Positions 57,961 through 64,000 of a stretch of 64,000 bases of DNA are shown one piece after another. The notes under the pieces were generated by a model. It did no database searches. It had not been told where the DNA came from and worked only from the letters and a program-made list of their open reading frames with translations. Each line of letters begins with the position of its first letter. The stretch's first letter is position 1. Source of the stretch: Austropuccinia psidii (lineage: Eukaryota; Basidiomycota; Pucciniomycetes; Pucciniales; Sphaerophragmiaceae); the NCBI GenBank assembly GCA_023105745.1, contig JALGQZ010000001.1:47677662-47741661 (forward strand), given 5' to 3'. Position numbers and translations under genes: made by a program.

Positions 57961-60150
57961 TAATTTATCAAAAGGTTTTACTAGAAAGGGAACTATGGGG
58001 GTATATAATATTTCATTTCTTAGGGAAATACGATTGAGTGTATTTGAAATATTCTTCAGTAATCAGTATTTCAAACAGAAAGGTCTTCCATAATTTCTGG
58101 TGGAGTAAATAGACCTATAATCCACCTTTTTGCTTCCTTAAGAATATGGAATACTGCTAATTTATTTCTTTTAATTAATATCAGAATTTGCAGTTTTATG
58201 GCCCACCTAAATATTTCTGTAAATATATCATGGAAGATCTGAGGTTTTATAATTGGAGATGAAAAAGGGAATATGGAAAGAGAGGAATCATTTTTACAAT
58301 AATTGATTTCTGATTAAATTTTCAATATTTATGAATACTTTATCAATCTAATAACTTAGTTTGAGATATTTAGCTTCAAAAAAACAAAGTAAAACACCTC
58401 TATTTCGAACAAACTGAATGCATTTGATATTTTATTAATTCTCCATTGCATAATATATGATTCGCAAAGACTCATATAGATAAAATTTTAAAAAAACAAA
58501 TTATATATGATAACCAGATTAATATCAATCATGTTTCGAATTAATTTTGTAAGTTTTTTATATTATTTCCAATTTAAATAAAAGCTCTGGCATATTATCC
58601 TATTATAACAACTAATAGAAGTCCTCTTTTTTCATAAGCTCCTAAGATTAATTTGCAGCTGATATTCATAAGACAAATTTACTTTCGACAAACGAAGGTT
58701 TTTTAGTTTCTGATTTGATTGAAACCTTAATAATTAGTCACTATGTAAGTATTAGGATAGTTATGGATATTCTCAGATATATCTTTTTTATAATACACGA
58801 GTAAAATTTATGAGCATAATGCTTTATTCAAATTAAGAAGGTTCTTTTACAACAAAAATTGTGATTCCGTTATGTATAAATATTTTCTATTTTCTCTAAA
58901 GCCTTTTGTGAAAGATCTGAAAGGCTCTTTCATCTTTCAGAAGATCATCCTGTGATTCATTGCAACAAAAAATAAGCAGAAATTGCTAAATTTGACAGCC
59001 TAAACATGGTTTGTTTTTCTTTTTCATGACACAGATTGAAGGCGGAGATGAAATTTAATCCTTAAATTAACTTTTATTATTCACTGAGATATAGGTTAGG
59101 TGTTTTGAGTGTGTATCTTGTAAAGATATAGCAAGCTATCTCTAAACCAACAATATGTGTCAGCCTCCTGGCCCTTTGACATGAGTTTCTGCTTGACAAG
59201 GGAGATGGTGGAAATTTTTCAATAAATTACAAAACTATTTGGAAGAGCCTTCCTATCTCATCTCACAATTCATTTATAATTGAAGTATAAGCTTTTATAG
59301 CTTGAATATAGTCAAGATATTTGTTTGTTTAAGAAAAAACTACGTTGTTTTAGATATGAAACAAAAGGTCAAGTATAATAATTGCTGTTGTAAGCTCATG
59401 ATATAATTTCAATTTTGTTAGCAAACAATATTTCTACATATTTGAGAGATACAACTAACCTTGATCTATGATATTATTAAGTATGGGACAGTAGCCAAAT
59501 GCAACTATTTTTAATTTTTAAGGGAAGTTTGAAGTGACATAACATGTAAAAGCTAGAATACTATGGAAAATATGGGTTGGCTCGGAACTTTTTAATTATA
59601 TTTGAGAACATGGTAGAAATTGTAATCAATGTCTTTTCACCATATAAAATTTGAATTGTGAGGAGGAGAATGACCACTGGGTGAGTCTCACCATCAAAAT
59701 TCAGATGAAGGTTTCTTTGATAACCATGTGCACTAGTTTATTATGGGCTTTGTTTGATTTACTTTACTAAGCTCAATTTACACACATTATATCATACAAA
59801 TAGAAACCAGTCCTTTTTTGGGTCATGTGGATCAAAGCCATTCAGTCCTTTTTTGTGAGAAAATGAGAGGGCCTAGGTATCATGATCTATTTCCAGCCAT
59901 TTCCCTGCTTGAATGAATGTCATACAAGATATCATAAAACTAGTCACAACACATAAAGGCTTTTACTTATATTGAATTAAGCTTTTTCTCTTACATAAAT
60001 CTGATGAACTGTGGCTGATTATCTTGAAGTTTGAAATGCTTGACTTTTTTTAATTGTGACTGTCATACTAAAATATCAAAGGGCTTTGAGATTTTTCTTA
60101 CATTTATTTCCTTTGTCATATACACCTACCACTTAGGATATTTTTGTTTT
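57961..60150. other. Unclassified A+T-rich region
   Basis: No gene, RNA or repeat partner is recognised in this window. The longest frame, 60031-60222, runs into LTR2 and is not credible. Confidence 0.4.
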
Positions 60151-62108
60151 TGTGAGCCTTTTATATATAACCACATATCCAAAAAGGCCACAAAGAAATT
60201 TTTCAATAATTATTTCTTTTGAATAATTATCTTAAAATAAGTAAAAATGCCATAAGAAGGCATAAATGCTTAATTAACTTAGAATCTTATGAATAAACAT
60301 GTGAAATGAATAACACCATTAAACTTCTCATGACATAAGACACATATATCATCTTTACAGTATATCTTTCAAATCAATACCTAATGATTAATAAGGAAAA
60401 TGCCATAAAATAACATATATTCTTCTTTATCTCAGAAACCAATGGAAGAAAATTGAAATAAATCGCACCATTTGATTCCCCATGAGTACCTACACATAAA
60501 ACATTTTTGTGTAATATTGCTAAAGTTAATACTTAAGGAATTAAGCTCAATGTATGCACTTTTATGATCAGTGCACAGATTCATGGTTTTAGCTAATATC
60601 TCCTGAAATATTCATGATATAAAGTTAAACCAAAAATATAGTTAACAAATAATTAATCTAAGAATACAGATATGAACTTTTTTTGACAACTTACAAACAA
60701 GGTTATAACTTGTAAGGATTTGTTGGACAGAATTGCTAGAGCTGTTGACCACTTGGTTGTGAAAGTGGTAAAAATTTAAAATAAAGTTGATATTCAGATT
60801 CTACTAGTTCATATGTGAAGAATGATGTAATTTTTATCATAATGTTGAAGGTAAAAACCCCTGAAATCATGGTTTCGAGCTTGAAATAGTAAATTTCAAT
60901 AAAAAAGATGAGTTACAAGAAATATAATCAAAAAATAGAGCTTGATGATGTAATGAAATGATCTTGGAAGATTAATAAGGACATTCCAAGCTACCAGAAT
61001 CCTTTCTCAGAATAGCTGTAGCGTGTATGACTTGAAAGTTATTAATGATCAAAGTTTAATCTTATAACTGATCATTTATGATCACTCACTATAATCTTAT
61101 TTTAAGCTTAACAGTCATGCAGGTTATAAAAATGGTGAATACTATTATATTACAATTAATACTAGTCAAATTCACAAATCTTAGGCTTCTTCCAAGCGTA
61201 TGATATCATCAAACTTAGAGTTATAGTGTTAGCTCTAAATAATGGTATAATAATGAGATAAGATGGTTTAATTATGAGGTAATCATCACTGAACATTAAA
61301 ATACTGATCAATTGCCATGGATGCCATTGGTAAATGTATACTAGAAGCATATGGGACTTTGAAAGGGGGAATGTACTATAAATAGAGCTCTTTTTACTCT
61401 ATTTGCCTCTCAGACACATCAAAAACAATAAAACACTAAACAAAAAGGTAAGATCTTTATTCTTTATATATAAATTTTGTATATTATCAAAGAACAAAGT
61501 TGAATTTTATTATAATCATAAATTTTGAGGTGATTACTCCAATTGTTTAATTTTTTTGTTATATTTCTCTAAAAATCCTATTTTTCACGTAAAATTAAGA
61601 ATATTTATTATTTCTCTTATTTTATTTTGCAAATACAATTTAAATAAGTTGTATTTATTTCTTTTGGCATACAATCTTTCCAAATTATTATATCAAGTAT
61701 TAAAAGTAGGTTATTTTATCTTCTTAGAATAATTTTTTTCTATTATTACTTTTGATAATTTCATTATTAATATAAATAGTATTTATATCAATATATAACT
61801 TTCATATAGGTAATATTATTGTTATTAATTGTTTTTTATTATTAAAAACAATTCTTTATGCCTTTATTATTTGTTAATAACAATAATAATGATCTTTAAA
61901 TATATTAATTATCATATAATCAATAAATTAATTTTTATAATATTATTTTTTGATAATATAAATCATATCATTATTTTTATTAAATAATATAATTATTTTA
62001 AGCCATAATTATAATGATTCTTGATTATTAGAGTTATTAAGGACATTTATAGTAAAATAAGTGAAATATTTGTAATACTTACTTATTGTTTCATAGTCAA
62101 ACCTTACA
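60151..62108 (+). repeat. Solo LTR2 copy b
   Basis: It starts TGTGAGCCTTTTAT and ends CATAGTCAAACCTTACA: 1958 bp. The flanks are GTTTT (60146-60150) and GCTTT (62109-62113), a five-base duplication with one change. It matches copy a throughout, including CACATATCCAAAAAGG near the start and GTAGCGTGTATGACTT in the middle. Confidence 0.85.
61377..61384 (+). promoter_or_regulatory. TATA box of LTR2 copy b
   Basis: ACTATAAATAGAGCTCTTTT is the same as at 14516; conservation between two diverged solo LTRs supports a promoter. Confidence 0.7.
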
Positions 62109-64000
62109 GCTTTCAAATCATGATTTAATTTACTCCCAAATTTTCTCAATGCAATATTTTCTTCTCTAGACTATTGATTCTTATGTTCATAACCAAGTTT
62201 TTTTAAATTATTTTTCCTTATCCTTGATCATGAATTTCATGTTTTTTGAAAATTTGCACTAATTATTTTGAACCTCTCCTTAATAATTAATCAAAAAAAC
62301 ATTTTCCTTAAGCCACAGCAAAATGAGAGAAGTATTAATTTTTCTCCTGAACTAGCCCTGGAGCTCTAAAAAAATTCCTCCAAAAAAACAAAATCCTTTC
62401 TCTTGTCGCTGGAATAGGTGAAGAAAAGAATTTCTTCTTTCCATGAAGCTCATATAAGGAATCAAAATACAAATCCTAAAGCCCCACAGAGAAAATTGAA
62501 ATAAAAAAGCCCTTTACGGGAAAAAAATGAAATATGAGAAAATTACTTTGTAAATAAAGTTAATTTCAGGAAGTTTTCATTCACATGGTTAAGGAAAATC
62601 ATCCCACTGGATTTGAAAACACAAAGGTTAGTGTTTTGAATGACCACTTTAAGATATTATTTTATTACCAATTCTTTTTGATTCTAGGATTAATTCCCTT
62701 GGAACATAAAGCGCCTCTCTGGTGCTTTATTGAACAAGAAGGGTTTCTGTAGTAATCAAATAGAATTATTTAATATATCTTATAAATTCTTTTCCAGTTT
62801 AGAAAAGATTTAGACAACCATTCAAAATGAAGGACCTGAATTTGTAACAATTTAAGAAATTGAGACCCTGTGCAAAGCTAGGGAGAAGAATATAAAATTT
62901 GGGAATAACCTCTTGTAATTTCCATAATTCCTAATCCAATATCTCCATTTTACCTTAGAAAAATTAGAAATCCAAAATTGGATTACCCAAAATTTCTGAG
63001 AAACCAGATTATCACTATGATGAAGCATGTAGGATAAAGTCACTTCAAAGATTTCCTCAATTAGCTATTGGTGGCGAAGTTGGAGGAGGTATGGGGTTGC
63101 TATATTTGGAAATTTGAAGACAATTTTTAGCAACAGAGGTACAATATAAACTGGCAATACACTTTCCTGTTGAGATCCATACCCTTCCAAAAGCCATGCT
63201 ACGGGCTTTCCACAAATTTGGTTCAAGCTCAAAATTGGCTCTTAACCTATGGCTATTTTGGTGAATTTTACCACCTGAAACCCATAAAGCTGTGTTGTAC
63301 AGGCTCATAAACATCCAAAAAGTTTCTGTTCAATTTATTTTGTCATTAGTAGACTTGAGATTTTGGGACCACCAACTGAACCTCTGTATGCCCCCTGAGG
63401 TGGAAATATTATTTTTTCATCTACTTCAATCAACCCATCTTCTTTGAAAAACATATCATGAAAAATTATTGAATAAAATCTTTCAGATGAATTAAAACAG
63501 AATCTTCAAGAACTTGATAAATCAATTCAAAAGAATAAATTTTTTTTGACAAAAACAAAAACTCAACTACCTCACATAGGGAGAAAATTTGCTTTATAAT
63601 TGAGGAAATCATATTGAGGATCACTGTATCAAAGAACAATTTGTGAGCAATAGCCCTGACACCACTTGGTCATTCACGCTGAAAAAGGATCAATTTATAA
63701 CTTTCAGGAATGTAATAGAGCATGCCAAACATAAAAAAATATAGAAAATTGAAGTCCTTGATTAGTTTCACACAAAGAGAAGCAGTACACAAGTTAAAGC
63801 TGAGATCTCTTCAAAAGGCTATCCAGAAATATATCTTAAGCAGCCCTGCATATCAGAATGGCTGAAGGATTAGACACACATTTGTCAAGAGAGTGGAGAG
63901 GACTTTTCTGGTAACATAAAATAAATTGTGCCTGTTAAACATAAAAAATCTGACATTTTTTTAGAAGAATGGATCAAAAAAGCCATCTTACATACTATGA
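62109..64000. other. Unclassified A+T-rich region at the right edge
   Basis: Minus frames 63314-63057 (85 codons) and 63043-62852 (63 codons) are the longest. I recognise no domain and cannot call them genes. They could be parts of a further degraded element. Confidence 0.35.

Overview
This is a fungal genomic window made almost wholly of transposable elements; I find no intact host protein gene. It is A+T-rich, with 1.9-2.1 kb LTRs, Ty3/Gypsy and Ty1/Copia coding relics, and LTR promoters of the form TATAAATA. The Gag/Pol peptides resemble, as far as I remember, families abundant in very large rust-fungus genomes (Pucciniales, possibly Austropuccinia psidii). That attribution is an inference from memory, not a search result.

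Layout, left part (1-24.7 kb): nested Ty3/Gypsy elements. A nearly full-length chromodomain-type element (family B, minus strand, 3587-11902) has one LTR, gag, protease, RT, RNase H, integrase and a chromodomain-like tail. It sits in the gag gene of a second family (C). Five-base target copies (GCATC) lie at 3094-3098 and 11903-11907, but the left-hand part (1-3586) is inverted relative to the rest. The C element's probable LTR (repeat D1, 12940-16409) in turn abuts another B integrase relic (16410-17112), and D1 is split by a solo LTR of a further family (LTR2, 13305-15229). At 17.9-21.3 kb lie another D copy, a 3' pol relic of a third Gypsy family and its LTR (LTR3), which carries a minisatellite. 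A third D copy is at 22.9-24.0 kb.

Middle (24.7-58 kb): a tandem array built on a unit of about 6.1 kb, expanded to about 7.62 kb where an LTR1 copy is included. Each unit has a degenerate Ty1/Copia element on the minus strand (gag, protease, integrase pieces) and a long non-coding part holding a 95-104 nt tRNA-like gene with matches to A and B boxes and a T-run terminator. Flanking five-base duplications show that the LTRs at the first two unit junctions are hybrids formed by recombination between two neighbouring solo LTRs, both of which survive at the third junction. The second of those is itself interrupted by a solo LTR3 (50135-52203).

Right end (58-64 kb): A+T-rich sequence without recognisable genes, with a second solo LTR2 (60151-62108).

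No set of genes here acts as a pathway. The interest is structural: nested insertions, an inversion, LTR-LTR recombination, tandem amplification and a dispersed tRNA-like Pol III unit. Percent identities were judged by eye, not computed.
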